Positions 15,271-24,399 of a stretch of DNA of 51,681 bases are shown one piece after another. The translations under genes were made by a program, and so were the position numbers. The notes under the pieces were generated by a model. The model had not been told where the DNA came from. It saw only the letters and a list, made by a program, of their open reading frames with translations, and did not search any database. Each line of letters begins with the position of its first letter. Position 1 is the stretch's first letter. The stretch lies in the NCBI GenBank assembly GCA_964464685.1, contig CAYXGV010000002.1:1-51681 (forward strand), in the 5' to 3' direction. The DNA is from JABIBU01 sp964464685. Lineage in GTDB: Bacteria; Patescibacteriota; Patescibacteriia; Magasanikbacterales; UBA922.

Positions 15271-15297
15271 AAAAATCACCCCTTTGGGGTGATTTTT
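15271..15297. terminator. Bidirectional terminator after argS
   Basis: AAAAATCACCCC and GGGGTGATTTTT are exact complements with a 3-nt loop and A/T runs on both sides. It follows argS on the minus strand. A wider inverted pair (TTTCACTGA/TCAGTGAAA) flanks it. Confidence 0.9.
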
Positions 15298-15332
15298 CAG
15301 TGAAATCATTTTTAAATCAATGTAATCAATGC

Positions 15333-17066
15333 CTACATAGCATCCACCGTCTCAATTCCAAGTAAATACAATCCCCTGCTCATTATCTTTTCTACTTTTT
15401 CTATCAAAAATAAACGGAAATCTATAGCATCCGCATCGGATTTAAGTACTGGACAATTTTCATAAAAAGAGTTAAACGCCTGTGCCAGTTCAAATAAATA
15501 TCTAGCAATTTTTGATGGATCCAAACTCTGAGCACTCAAGCTTGTCACTTCATCAAATTCTGACAGCTTAATTAATAATTCTTTTTCCTCTAAAGCAATT
15601 TTATCAATCACGACTTTTGACTTTTGGCTTTTCAGGAAACACTGATGCCCCAAGGGCATGACTTTTGACTTCTTTAAGATAGACTTGATCCTCGCCACGA
15701 TATACAATAAGTATGGCCCACTATCACCTGTTGTTGAAATTGATTCAGCCATATCAAACTGCATATCATTGGCAATACCGGTTTTTAAAAATGAATATTT
15801 AACAGCCGAAATTGCAACTTTTTCAGCTACATCAACTTTATTTTTGACATCACTTTTATCCATTATTTTTAAAATATTTTTTTTGACTTCATCCAACAGC
15901 CACTCACCCAAAACTACTTTACCAGTTCGGGAACTCATTTTACCATCTTTCAAACTAACCCAACCATAAACCAAGTGATGCTGTTTTCCCTGACTGGCTG
16001 GCAGAGTAAATTCTTGAGCTTTGAAAATTACTTTGAAATAATCAGACTGTTCGCGTGCTACCACATGATAAATATCATTGGGATTATACTCAGCAAATTG
16101 TTTTTCTGCCAAAGCCAAATCCTTGGCTTCATAGGTTGGAAAACCTTTGCTATTTATAAATACCCGATCATGCAAACCTTTATATTTTGATCCTTCAAAA
16201 ATAATTGCTCCATCACTTTCTCTAAAAATTTTATCGTTTACACCTTGTCTAACAATTTCAATCGCCCGTTCAAAAACTTCTGATTCAAAATATAGTCTAT
16301 CAAAATGAGACCCAACCCGCTTGTAAACTTTATCAAAATATTCCAAACTCCACTGTCTCGTCTTTTTATAAACTTCTTTTATATCTTCAGTCTGAGAATA
16401 TATTTTGTCATTAATTTTTATAATTTCTTCTTTAGCATTTTCATCTTCTTCAAAAACAGTACCACCATAGGCATAAGCTTGACCCAAAAATTTAACCTTA
16501 TCATCAATTGTTTTAAATTTATCATCATCTATATCCCATGTACCAAGTTCGTGTTTTATTCCATACAAACATTTGGCAATATGCATTCCAACATCTCCTT
16601 GGTAATTGGCTCGCACAACTTGATAACCATCATTTTCCAAAATTCTTACAATTGATTCGCCAGTAGTAATATTTCGTAAATGTCCAATATGAAAAGCTTT
16701 GTGAGTATTGGGGTGAGCAAATTCTATCATTATTTTTTTGTCCTTCCCCAATTTATGCACACCAAAATCTTTTTTATTCACTTCTTCCAAAATCAACTTG
16801 GCTAGTTCGCTAGTGTTAAAAAAGAAATTTACATAAGGGCCGAAAGCTTGTACAGACGCGATTAATCGCGTTTCTACATCTTGCAACTGCTCCGCCAATT
16901 CCTTTGCCACTTCATTCGGATTTTTACTTTGTTCCTTTGCTAAATCAAAACAACCAAAAGCAATATCCCCCATCTCTGGTTTTGGTGGTTTGCTAAACTC
17001 AATCTCACTGGTGACACCGGCTTTTTTTAAAAGATCTTTTAATTTTAACTCGACTTTTTCTAACAT
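15333..17066 (-). CDS. argS: Arginyl-tRNA synthetase
   Basis: A 577-residue class I synthetase that charges tRNA-Arg. An N-terminal Arg-tRNA-synthetase domain precedes the catalytic Rossmann fold with AHPNTHKAFHIGHLRN (HIGH motif) near residue 115. The KMSKS-like site is DGKMSSRTGKVV near 375. The DALR anticodon-binding domain with IARYLFELAQAFNSFYENCP closes the protein near 510-540. Length is normal. Two repeat-derived stretches are in frame: a palindrome (16856-16871) encodes ETRLIAS at about residues 65-72, and a repeat around 15610-15668 encodes a loop containing MPLGHQ at about residue 470. It is the third gene after valS and tyrS, 74 bp downstream of tyrS. Essential motifs are intact, so the insertions are evidently tolerated. 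Confidence 0.97.
   Translation of the reverse strand: MLEKVELKLKDLLKKAGVTSEIEFSKPPKPEMGDIAFGCFDLAKEQSKNPNEVAKELAEQLQDVETRLIASVQAFGPYVNFFFNTSELAKLILEEVNKKDFGVHKLGKDKKIMIEFAHPNTHKAFHIGHLRNITTGESIVRILENDGYQVVRANYQGDVGMHIAKCLYGIKHELGTWDIDDDKFKTIDDKVKFLGQAYAYGGTVFEEDENAKEEIIKINDKIYSQTEDIKEVYKKTRQWSLEYFDKVYKRVGSHFDRLYFESEVFERAIEIVRQGVNDKIFRESDGAIIFEGSKYKGLHDRVFINSKGFPTYEAKDLALAEKQFAEYNPNDIYHVVAREQSDYFKVIFKAQEFTLPASQGKQHHLVYGWVSLKDGKMSSRTGKVVLGEWLLDEVKKNILKIMDKSDVKNKVDVAEKVAISAVKYSFLKTGIANDMQFDMAESISTTGDSGPYLLYIVARIKSILKKSKVMPLGHQCFLKSQKSKVVIDKIALEEKELLIKLSEFDEVTSLSAQSLDPSKIARYLFELAQAFNSFYENCPVLKSDADAIDFRLFLIEKVEKIMSRGLYLLGIETVDAM
15645..15659. repeat. ATGCCC/GGGCAT palindromic repeat within argS
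   Basis: ATGCCC and GGGCAT pair around CAA, flanked on both sides by ACTTTTGACTT-type words (about 15611-15670). The unit encodes a surface-type loop with MPLGHQCF between catalytic and anticodon-binding domains. Confidence 0.7.
16850..16877. repeat. ACGCGATTAATCGCGT palindromic repeat within argS
   Basis: A perfect 16-bp palindrome (16856-16871) with flanking GTACAG/TTTCTAC. A near-identical unit lies in the U32-family gene at 28047-28071, where it also keeps the frame and encodes a similar ETRxIAS peptide. Confidence 0.85.
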
Positions 17067-17140
17067 AGTTTATAGATACACGAATTTAACAAATCAAACG
17101 GATTAGAACGAATTATAAATTGTACATTACGTATTATACA

Positions 17141-18334
17141 TTATACAATCTTAACAAAGAAACGTTTGCCTTTTTGCACCACATCACCGGCTTTGGTTTC
17201 AAAATCAAATAATTCAATGCTCTCATCATTTACTTTTACTCCACCTTGTTCAATCATCTGACGGGCTTCTGATTTGCTTTTGCACAATTTACTTTCAACC
17301 AAAACATCCACAATATTATATGAAGTTGGTCTGATTTCTGGAATTTCATCCGGCCGATCTTTGCTTTGGATTACTTTTTCAAAATGAGCTTGACCTTGAT
17401 TGGCAGCTTCTTCACTCAAAAAAGTTTTAGTAACTTCAAAAGCTAACTTCAATTTGGCATCACGTGGATTTTCTCCGGCTTTTAATTTTTCTTCAATTTC
17501 TTTTACTTCTTCCATTGGCAGGCGCGTACAAATTTCAAAACCAGATACAATCATTTCATCATTCCAACGCATGACTTTACCAAACATATCTTCTGGAGTG
17601 TCAGAAAAAGCAATCATGTTACCTTCGGTCTTACCCATTTTTTTGCCACTATCATCTGTAAGAAGTTTACCAGCAATAACAAATTTTTCTTTATTTTTTA
17701 AATCTTTCATTAAAGTCCTACCAGCGAGCATATTAAAAGTTTGATCATTACCACCAACCTCACCATCCACGTCCATAACTACACAATCATATGCTTGCAT
17801 TACTGGGTATAAAAATTCATGTAAATGAATAGTTCCGCCTGATTTTAACCGTTCTTGAAACATATCTCGCTCAAGTAAACGCGGTACTGTAAAATGAGAA
17901 GTTAATTCCAATACATCTGCAAAATTTAATTTAGCCAACCATTCACTATTATATTTTATTTCCACCGGATTATCTCCCTTGAAATCCAAAATAGCAGAAG
18001 CTTGTTTTTTATACTCCTTAGCATTTTCTAATACTTGTTCGCGAGTAAGTTTTTGACGAGTGGAAGCCTTGTCAGTTGGATCGCCAATCATACCAGTAAA
18101 ATCTCCAATAAGCATAATAATTTTATGGCCCAATTTTTGAAAATCACTAAGTTTGAGCAAAGTAATTCCATGCCCAATGTGAAGAGTTGGTCCAGTTGGG
18201 TCATAACCAGTATATAATGCGAGTTGCTCGCCAGATTTTAATTTACTATCCAAAAATTCACGGGTTGGGTAAATATTTTCTACCCCACGAGTCAATAATT
18301 CTTCTATCAATTTTGCATCGGTATTTATTTTCAT
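17141..18334 (-). CDS. tyrS: Tyrosyl-tRNA synthetase
   Basis: A 397-residue class I synthetase that charges tRNA-Tyr. The HIGH motif lies in TGYDPTGPTLHIGHG near residue 45. The KMSKS-type site is DSGKKMGKTEGN near 225. A C-terminal S4 RNA-binding domain is visible from about residue 330 (LVESKLCKSKSEARQMIEQG, then VKVNDESI). Together these indicate the TyrRS form with a C-terminal S4 domain (TyrZ-like subtype by the sequence around the motifs). It starts 5 bp after the valS stop side of the operon, that is, valS ends at 18340 and tyrS begins at 18334 in the other order of transcription: tyrS is downstream of valS with a 5-bp gap, so the two are cotranscribed. No repeat insertion is apparent here. 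Confidence 0.97.
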   Translation of the reverse strand: MKINTDAKLIEELLTRGVENIYPTREFLDSKLKSGEQLALYTGYDPTGPTLHIGHGITLLKLSDFQKLGHKIIMLIGDFTGMIGDPTDKASTRQKLTREQVLENAKEYKKQASAILDFKGDNPVEIKYNSEWLAKLNFADVLELTSHFTVPRLLERDMFQERLKSGGTIHLHEFLYPVMQAYDCVVMDVDGEVGGNDQTFNMLAGRTLMKDLKNKEKFVIAGKLLTDDSGKKMGKTEGNMIAFSDTPEDMFGKVMRWNDEMIVSGFEICTRLPMEEVKEIEEKLKAGENPRDAKLKLAFEVTKTFLSEEAANQGQAHFEKVIQSKDRPDEIPEIRPTSYNIVDVLVESKLCKSKSEARQMIEQGGVKVNDESIELFDFETKAGDVVQKGKRFFVKIV

Positions 18335-18339
18335 AAAAA

Positions 18340-21060
18340 TTATTTTAAATTTTCTAATTGCTTATTTAATTTCTCTAATTTCATTTTGCCCTCATTTAAT
18401 TTTATATTTTCTTTTTCTATTACTTCGGCTGGAGCATTGACCACAAAATCTTTATTAGACAATTTTTTATCAAGTCCCATCACATAGCCCGAAAGTTGTT
18501 TTATTTCTTTTCCTATACGTTCTTTTTCTTTGGCAAAATCAACAATACCTTCAAGATCCACGAATATTTCTACACCCAATTCAACAAAAGCCACATGGTT
18601 AATTGGTTTATTAGCCGATTGGTTTATTTGTAAATTTTCTAGACGAGCTAGACCTTTTATTACTTCAGCATTTTCTTCTAGTATGTCTTTTTTATCACCT
18701 GCTGAAATAACCACATTTAATTTTTTGACTGAATCAATCTTATAGTCGGCTTTGAGTGAACGAATTCCTGTAATAGTATTTTTTATCAAATCAAAATCAT
18801 CAACTTTTTCAATTTTATTTATACATTCTGGCCACTTAGCGACCATCAGTAAATTACCTTCATATATTTCTTGCCAAATTGCTTCAGTCACAAATGGCAT
18901 AAATGGATGCCAGAGTTTCAAAACAGTATTTAGAATATGATTTAAAATTTCACTTTTATTTCCTTCAATTTTAGCAATTTCCAAATACCAATCAGCCAAT
19001 TCATTCCAAGTAAAATCTCGTAATTGTTCACCCGCAAAAGAAAAGTTGAAAGTATCAAAACCATTACCTACTTTATATTTTACATTTTCTAATTCTTCCA
19101 AAATCCACTTATCAGCCAAAGTTTTGGCTTCTGGTCTATCTACATCAATCTTTGGCTCGCCAATATTCATAAGCATAAACCGAGACATGTTCCATAATTT
19201 GTTTACTAAATTACGAGCCCCCTCCACTTTTTCTAGATAAAAACGACTGTCATTCCCCGGGGTAATGCCACTTAAAAGACTAAGCCTTAACGCGTCTGTT
19301 CCATATTTTTCTATTACTTCAAGCGGATCAACTCCATTGTCAGCTGATTTTGAAAACTTTTTACCATCCTTATCTCGCAACATTCCATGAATATACACGT
19401 TTTTAAAAGGAATTTCGTCCAACACATAGGTAGACATCAAAATCATTCTGGCCATCCAAAAAAATAAAATTTCATGACCCATTTGCATCCAACTAGTCGG
19501 ATGAAAAGTTTCTAAATCTTTAGTTTTTTCTGGCCAGCCCAATGTAGAAAATGTCCACAAACCAGAACTAAACCAGGTATCCAAAGTATCTGGATCCTGC
19601 TTCCAATCTTCCACATCAGCTGGCGGATTAGCACCAACGAATACCTCACCCCGTCCCTCTCCTTGTAAAGGAGAGGGGGTATTCTCCCCTGTCTTTCTAT
19701 ACCAAACCGGTATTTGATGCCCCCACCAAACTTGCCGACTAATACACCAATCACGCAAATTATCTATCCAATTATAATAAATTTTTTCAAATCGATCTGG
19801 TGTAATACTAATTTTTTGATTTTTATCACCATTGTGTCCAGTTAAAACAGCTTCTTTCATTAATTGTTTCAAAGTTTTACCACGACCAGGAATCTCTTTA
19901 TTGACGGCCACAAACCATTGGGTCATTGGTAATGCTTCTACAACATCACCAAACCTATCAGATGTGCCGACGTTTTGGTCAATCTCTTCTTCCGCTTCAA
20001 GCAAACCCTGTGCTTTTAATTTTTCCACAACCAATTCACGGGCTTCAAGTGCTGTCTTACCTGTAAATTCAACACCAGCTTGAGGAGTCATGTTTCCATC
20101 TTCTCCAATAACCTGTATTAAATTAATTTCATCACCTTCGGCTTTTTTGCGTTCATACATTTCAAAATCAATTGGGCTATGGGCTGGGGTGACACCAAGC
20201 GCTCCAGTACCAAATTCTGGATCAACATGTTCATCTCCAATAATTTTTAATTTCAAATCAACACCACAAAAATTTACATTAAATGTTTGTCCAATATATT
20301 TTTTGTATCTCTTATCTTTTGGATTTACAGCAACAGCGGTATCGCCTAGTTTTGTTTCCGGACGAGTCGTCGCAATGGTAAATGGAAAATCTTTACTATA
20401 TTTAAAGGTATAAAACTTTGCCTTACGATCAATATAAACAAGCTCATCATCACTACAGGTTGACTGACCTTTGACCGACCAATTTATCACTCTATAACCC
20501 CGATAAATAAGTCCGTCATCATACATTTTTTTAAATACTTCATTTACTGCCTTACCACGATCTTCATCAAAGGTATATGCCAATCTTGACCAATCACAAC
20601 TTGTTCCCATTTTTTTTATCTGGCTTAAAATAGTAGACTTAGAGTCTTCTGCATATTCACGAATTTTTTCCAAAAGACTATCACGCCCAAAATGTTCACG
20701 TGGATTTTTAATACCTAATTTTACCAAATTTTTTTCTACTTTGGCCTGAGTAGCAACGGCCGCATGATCTGTACCTGGAAGCAACAAAACTTTCTTGCCT
20801 CTCATGCGCTGAAATCTCGCCAACAAATCCATCAAACTATTTTCTAAAGCATGCCCGAGATGTAAAACACCAGTCACATTTGGGGGTGGCATCATTATAG
20901 AGTATGGTTCCCGATTATCGGGATTATCCTCCCCCAGCCCAAGGCGGGCACAGCAATGCGGATGCGCCTCGGGCACAAAAAAACCCGACTCTTCCCAGAG
21001 CTTATAAATATTGTCTTCATATTGTTGAGGTTCGTAGGCTTTTGGCAGTTCTTTCAACAT
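18340..21060 (-). CDS. valS: Valyl-tRNA synthetase
   Basis: A 906-residue class I synthetase that charges tRNA-Val and edits mischarged Thr. PPPNVTGVLHLGHALENS near residue 60 holds the HIGH-type motif. The editing domain spans about 170-370 (FTIATTRPETKLGDTAVAV). DKDGKKFSKSADNG near 570 is the KMSKS site. A C-terminal coiled coil (KEKERIGKEIKQLSG, ending EKLNKQLENLK) is the usual ValRS tail. Three repeat-derived segments keep the frame: near the N-terminus (RLGLGEDNPDNREP, 20909-20973), in the catalytic domain (NTPSPLQGEGRGEVF, 19643-19690) and in the late C-terminal part (18597-18632). It heads the valS-tyrS-argS operon with a promoter at 21097-21125. All catalytic motifs remain. Confidence 0.97.
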   Translation of the reverse strand: MLKELPKAYEPQQYEDNIYKLWEESGFFVPEAHPHCCARLGLGEDNPDNREPYSIMMPPPNVTGVLHLGHALENSLMDLLARFQRMRGKKVLLLPGTDHAAVATQAKVEKNLVKLGIKNPREHFGRDSLLEKIREYAEDSKSTILSQIKKMGTSCDWSRLAYTFDEDRGKAVNEVFKKMYDDGLIYRGYRVINWSVKGQSTCSDDELVYIDRKAKFYTFKYSKDFPFTIATTRPETKLGDTAVAVNPKDKRYKKYIGQTFNVNFCGVDLKLKIIGDEHVDPEFGTGALGVTPAHSPIDFEMYERKKAEGDEINLIQVIGEDGNMTPQAGVEFTGKTALEARELVVEKLKAQGLLEAEEEIDQNVGTSDRFGDVVEALPMTQWFVAVNKEIPGRGKTLKQLMKEAVLTGHNGDKNQKISITPDRFEKIYYNWIDNLRDWCISRQVWWGHQIPVWYRKTGENTPSPLQGEGRGEVFVGANPPADVEDWKQDPDTLDTWFSSGLWTFSTLGWPEKTKDLETFHPTSWMQMGHEILFFWMARMILMSTYVLDEIPFKNVYIHGMLRDKDGKKFSKSADNGVDPLEVIEKYGTDALRLSLLSGITPGNDSRFYLEKVEGARNLVNKLWNMSRFMLMNIGEPKIDVDRPEAKTLADKWILEELENVKYKVGNGFDTFNFSFAGEQLRDFTWNELADWYLEIAKIEGNKSEILNHILNTVLKLWHPFMPFVTEAIWQEIYEGNLLMVAKWPECINKIEKVDDFDLIKNTITGIRSLKADYKIDSVKKLNVVISAGDKKDILEENAEVIKGLARLENLQINQSANKPINHVAFVELGVEIFVDLEGIVDFAKEKERIGKEIKQLSGYVMGLDKKLSNKDFVVNAPAEVIEKENIKLNEGKMKLEKLNKQLENLK
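18597..18632. repeat. GATTGGTTTATT-type repeat within valS
   Basis: TTAATTGGTTTATTAG is followed by CGATTGGTTTATTTG, two near copies in tandem. They encode INQSANKPINH in the C-terminal part of the synthetase. Confidence 0.6.
19643..19690. repeat. CCCTCTCC...GGAGAGGG palindrome within valS
   Basis: CCCTCTCCTT and AAGGAGAGGG pair around GTA, flanked by CCTCACCCC and TTCTCCCC. This is a dispersed-repeat type; translated in the gene frame it gives TPSPLQGEGRGEV. Other ValRS proteins have a short turn or zinc loop at this place. Confidence 0.8.
20909..20973. repeat. Repeat-derived segment near the valS start
   Basis: TCCCGATTATCGGGA (20909-20923) is a perfect palindrome around one base, followed by GGCGGGC and GCCTCGGGC words. 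It lengthens the region before the first catalytic motif by about 20 residues including a Cys-Cys pair. Confidence 0.65.
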
Positions 21061-21096
21061 AAAATTAATAATCTGAATTTCGTCAGAATTAATTAT

Positions 21097-21125
21097 ATTT
21101 TACAACATCCAGCTGAAAAAAGCAA
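21097..21125 (-). promoter_or_regulatory. Promoter of the valS-tyrS-argS operon
   Basis: On the minus strand, TTGCTT (21120-21125), 17 bp and TAAAAT (21097-21102) lie about 37-65 bp before the valS ATG. It is back to back with the plus-strand promoter at 21180. Confidence 0.6.
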
Positions 21126-21179
21126 GAAAGCCCTAATTTTAGCCAAATTCTTATCCACAACCACATCTTTTCGGCTAAA

Positions 21180-21208
21180 TTGACATATTTTCGTATATTT
21201 GGTATAAT
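21180..21208 (+). promoter_or_regulatory. Consensus promoter of the DHH-family gene
   Basis: TTGACA (21180-21185), 17 bp and TATAAT (21203-21208) form a perfect sigma-70 promoter. The leader to the ATG at 21313 is about 100 nt and contains AGG nine bases before the start. A DnaA-box-like TTATCCACA lies just upstream at 21151. Confidence 0.9.
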
Positions 21209-21312
21209 GCTCTATTCCGTAAAACCAACAAAATAGGGATAAAAAGCGGAAAATAATTTATTAATCATCTAACCCTAATTGATTGAGGGGGCTTGTCTGT
21301 TTAGGTATTTAA

Positions 21313-22470
21313 ATGTTTATGAATGATTATGCTGGACAATTGAATAAAATTTTAGAAGATAAGAAGAACATTCTGATTACTTTTCCAAAAAATGACAAAG
21401 GCGACGCTATGGCTAGTGCAATCGCTCTGTTTTCTTTTTTGGAAAAACTGGGAAAAAGAGCTGAGATGGTTTGTGAAAATTTTGTCATACCCCAACAACT
21501 AAAATTCCTCAAAAAAATTAAATTTATAAGACAATCTTTGGATCATTTACAAAAATTTATTATCACCGTAGATACCGCCAAAACTGGGGTTCAAGAACTT
21601 AGCTATGATAATCAAGATGGCAAACTAAGAATCTTTATCACTCCGAAAAATAATTACCTAACCAAAGAAGATATCCGTACAGCTCAATCCGATTTCAAAT
21701 ATGATGTTATTTTTGTAATTGGGACACAAGAATTGGATCAACTTGGTTCTCTGTATCAAAACAATACTGAGTTTTTTTATAAATGCCCAATAATTAATCT
21801 GGATCACAATCCAAATAATTCTCACTTTGGTCATATAAATATTATAGACATTACTGCCACTTCTAATGCTGAGGTTTTATTCAACTTGTTGCAAAACTGG
21901 CAAGCAGAAAATGTTAATGAAGAAATTTCCACTGCCCTACTGACTGGCATGATTGTAAATACTCGCAGTTTCAAAACTGGCAATATCCGTCCACAAACTT
22001 TGCAACTAGCCAGCAAATTGATGCATCTCGGAGCTGATCGTGATTATATTGTCCAAAATCTCTACCGCACTCGCAGTTTATCAACTCTAAAACTTTGGGG
22101 TCAAGCTTTGACTCATTTGCAATATGACAAAAGTTTAGGATTAGTTTCAACCATAATTACACGTGATGATTTTATCAGATCTGGTGCCCACTCTAATGAT
22201 TTGTATGAAATAGTTGATGAAATTATCAGCAATTCACCAGAAGCAAAATTAATTTTACTCTTGCACGAACAAAGCGAAGACACTGAAAAAACCCCTCGCA
22301 TTCATGTCATCTTAGATGCTTCTAGAGATTACAATGCTGAAGAATTATTACGTCCATATCCGATGGTAATTGGCGACAAAAAACAAGCCACTGTTATTAT
22401 CGCCGGCAAAAATTTAAAGCAAGTTGAAGAGGAAATTATAGAGCACATTAGAAAAAAAATAGTGAATTAA
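21313..22470 (+). CDS. DHH-family phosphoesterase-like protein with degenerate active site
   Basis: A 385-residue protein with the DHH-DHHA1 layout of NrnA/RecJ-like phosphoesterases, which cleave nanoRNA or cyclic dinucleotides with bound Mn. The motif positions are recognisable but altered. Motif I is FPKNDKGDAMAS, lacking the His and Pro of HxxPDGDA. Motif II IITVDTAKTG keeps its Asp. Motif III is LDHNPNN, so the signature DHH reads DHN. Motif IV LLTGMIVNTRSFKTGN has Asn where Asp is expected. A DHHA1-type domain fills about residues 250-385, ending TVIIAGKNLKQVEEEII. Loss of several metal ligands suggests a binding or regulatory role, or a changed chemistry. It is the only protein gene on the plus strand, with a perfect promoter and its own terminator. 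The ancestral activity cannot be assigned. Confidence 0.8.
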   Translation: MFMNDYAGQLNKILEDKKNILITFPKNDKGDAMASAIALFSFLEKLGKRAEMVCENFVIPQQLKFLKKIKFIRQSLDHLQKFIITVDTAKTGVQELSYDNQDGKLRIFITPKNNYLTKEDIRTAQSDFKYDVIFVIGTQELDQLGSLYQNNTEFFYKCPIINLDHNPNNSHFGHINIIDITATSNAEVLFNLLQNWQAENVNEEISTALLTGMIVNTRSFKTGNIRPQTLQLASKLMHLGADRDYIVQNLYRTRSLSTLKLWGQALTHLQYDKSLGLVSTIITRDDFIRSGAHSNDLYEIVDEIISNSPEAKLILLLHEQSEDTEKTPRIHVILDASRDYNAEELLRPYPMVIGDKKQATVIIAGKNLKQVEEEIIEHIRKKIVN

Positions 22471-22497
22471 AAAACTGTGCAGAAAGCACAGTTTTTT
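22469..22497 (+). terminator. Rho-independent terminator of the DHH-family gene
   Basis: AAAAACTGTGC and GCACAGTTTTT pair around AGAAA, followed by T-rich sequence. It starts at the last base of the stop codon. Confidence 0.92.
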
Positions 22498-22511
22498 GTT
22501 TACTAAATTTA

Positions 22512-22616
22512 GCTCTCCCCCTATCGGATAGAGCTTATAATTTAAAATCTTTATTCCAGCTTCTCCAGACCCCCTCACCGACTAACGTCGTGTGCTCCCC
22601 CTGAAAGGGGGAGAGC
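22512..22616. repeat. Nested palindromic element, copy B (short form)
   Basis: Starts GCTCTCCCCCTATCGG and ends CCCCCTGAAAGGGGGAGAGC. It keeps the right inner arm (CCAGACCCCCTCACCGAC) but lacks the left one, so it looks like an internal deletion of the form seen in copies A and D. Confidence 0.85.
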
Positions 22617-22632
22617 ACATTGAAGAAAAATT

Positions 22633-24210
22633 TTAAATTAAACTTCGTCCTGTCATCTCCTCTGGTTTGTCGATATCAAGTATTTTTAAGATGGTTGGGG
22701 CGATATCAGCCAACATACCAACTGGATGCAACAAACTTAAATCACCATCAATTGGATCGCCAGTTGGGCCAGCTTCGCCTTTATATTTGTTGCCGATAAT
22801 AATGAATGGTACCGGATTGGTGCTGTGTTCTTTGTACAAAGAATCAGTTTGTAAATTTATCATTTCTTCGGCATTGCCATGATCGGCCGTAATAAGCATT
22901 ACTCCATCTTTAGCCAAAACATAATCAGCAATTTTACCAATACCTTTGTCAATTTCTTCAATTCCTTTCATAGCTGCTTTGACATTGCCGGTATGACCAA
23001 CCATATCAGCATTGGCATAGTTTAATAAAATCACATCATATTTGTCTGACTCAATTGCTTTGACAACTTCTTTGGTAATTTGTGGGGCTGACATTTCCGG
23101 CACCTTGTCGTAAGAGGAAACTTGGGGTGAAGAAATAATTTTTCGGTCTTCTCCTGGAAAAGGATCTTCCACTGTGCCATTTAAAAAGAAAGTAATGTGC
23201 GCATATTTTTCTGTTTCCGCAATATGAAAATGTTTGAGGCCATTGTCACTCAAAACTTCAGCTAAACAATTATTAACCACTTGCGGTGGATAAGCCACTG
23301 TCACTGGCAATTCTTTTTCATACTCGGTCATTGTCACAAAATTCAAATTTTTGATATATTCTCTCTCAAATTTGGAAAAACCCGGCAAAATAAAAGCCTT
23401 AGTTAACTCTCTGGCTCGATCGGGTCGATAATTAAAAAATATAATTGAATCCCCTGATTTGACCACGGCCGTTGGCTTGCCCTCTTTACCAATTACTATT
23501 GGCACAAATTCTTCATCATAAACTTTTTTATCATAAGAAGCTTGGATAGCCTCTTCTGGATCTGTAAAATACTGTTCTGACTTACCTAAAGCCATCGCAT
23601 TGTAGGCCTTAGCAATTCTATCCCAACGGTTGTCCCTATCCATAGCATAAAAACGTCCGGAAACTGTTGCAATTTTACCACGACCAAATTCTTTTATTTT
23701 TTCTTGCAAAATTCTAATAAAATCAATCCCCGAATCAAGCGTCGTATCACGACCATCTAAAATAGCATGGATATAAACTTCTTTAACTTTTTCCAATTTA
23801 CATAATTTTAATAAATCAAACAAATGTTCTTGGCTAGCATGAACATTACCTGGGCTAACTAAACCAATCAGATGCAATGCTGATTTATTTTTTTTGGCAG
23901 AATCTATAGCCGAAAGCAAGGCTCTATTTTTGAAAAAACTTTTATCAACAATTGAACGGTTGATGCGCGGTAAAGTTTGATAATAAACCCGACCCGCACC
24001 AATATTCAAATGGCCCACCTCGGAATTACCCATTTCACCAAACATAAGACCAACCTCATTTCCAGAGGCACTTAGCGTCATAACTGGGTACTCGCGTATA
24101 AATCGATCAAAATTTGGTGTTTTGGCTAAACTAATAGCATTACCTTCATCTTCTGGTGCTACCCCCCAACCGTCGAGAATTGCGAGTACTACTGGTTTTG
24201 GTCGTTTCAT
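22633..24210 (-). CDS. gpmI: 2,3-bisphosphoglycerate-independent phosphoglycerate mutase, paralogue 1
   Basis: A 525-residue alkaline-phosphatase-superfamily enzyme that interconverts 3- and 2-phosphoglycerate with two Mn ions. VLAILDGWGVAP at the start holds the first metal Asp. GEMGNSEVGHLNIGAGR near residue 60 carries the phospho-Ser. SPGNVHASQEHL near 120 is the substrate-loop His motif, and FYAMDRDNRWDR near 190 and FFNYRPDRARE near 265 bind substrate. LNYANADMVGHTG near 400 and ITADHGNAEEM near 445 give the remaining metal ligands. Length is typical. It is followed by a second full gpmI on the same strand, separated only by palindromic element C. All catalytic residues that I can place are present. 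Confidence 0.97.
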   Translation of the reverse strand: MKRPKPVVLAILDGWGVAPEDEGNAISLAKTPNFDRFIREYPVMTLSASGNEVGLMFGEMGNSEVGHLNIGAGRVYYQTLPRINRSIVDKSFFKNRALLSAIDSAKKNKSALHLIGLVSPGNVHASQEHLFDLLKLCKLEKVKEVYIHAILDGRDTTLDSGIDFIRILQEKIKEFGRGKIATVSGRFYAMDRDNRWDRIAKAYNAMALGKSEQYFTDPEEAIQASYDKKVYDEEFVPIVIGKEGKPTAVVKSGDSIIFFNYRPDRARELTKAFILPGFSKFEREYIKNLNFVTMTEYEKELPVTVAYPPQVVNNCLAEVLSDNGLKHFHIAETEKYAHITFFLNGTVEDPFPGEDRKIISSPQVSSYDKVPEMSAPQITKEVVKAIESDKYDVILLNYANADMVGHTGNVKAAMKGIEEIDKGIGKIADYVLAKDGVMLITADHGNAEEMINLQTDSLYKEHSTNPVPFIIIGNKYKGEAGPTGDPIDGDLSLLHPVGMLADIAPTILKILDIDKPEEMTGRSLI

Positions 24211-24227
24211 AAATTATTACAACGATA

Positions 24228-24383
24228 GCTCTCCCCCTATCAGGGGGAGCACACACGCAGTGGTGAGGGGGTCTGCCAAAACTACGTGCTTTATTTATAG
24301 TTATTTAATTCTTAAAATACTGTCCGAAGTACTAAAGACCCCCACCGTCACTTCGTGTCGTCTCCCCCTGATAGGGGGAGAGC
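24228..24383. repeat. Nested palindromic element, copy C
   Basis: Ends GCTCTCCCCCTATCAGGGGG and CCCCCTGATAGGGGGAGAGC, with the inner pair GGGGGTCTGCC and AAGACCCCC. The AT-rich centre differs from copies A and D. It fills nearly the whole 189-bp spacer between the two gpmI genes. Confidence 0.9.
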
Positions 24384-24399
24384 ATGTTAAGATAGTATT

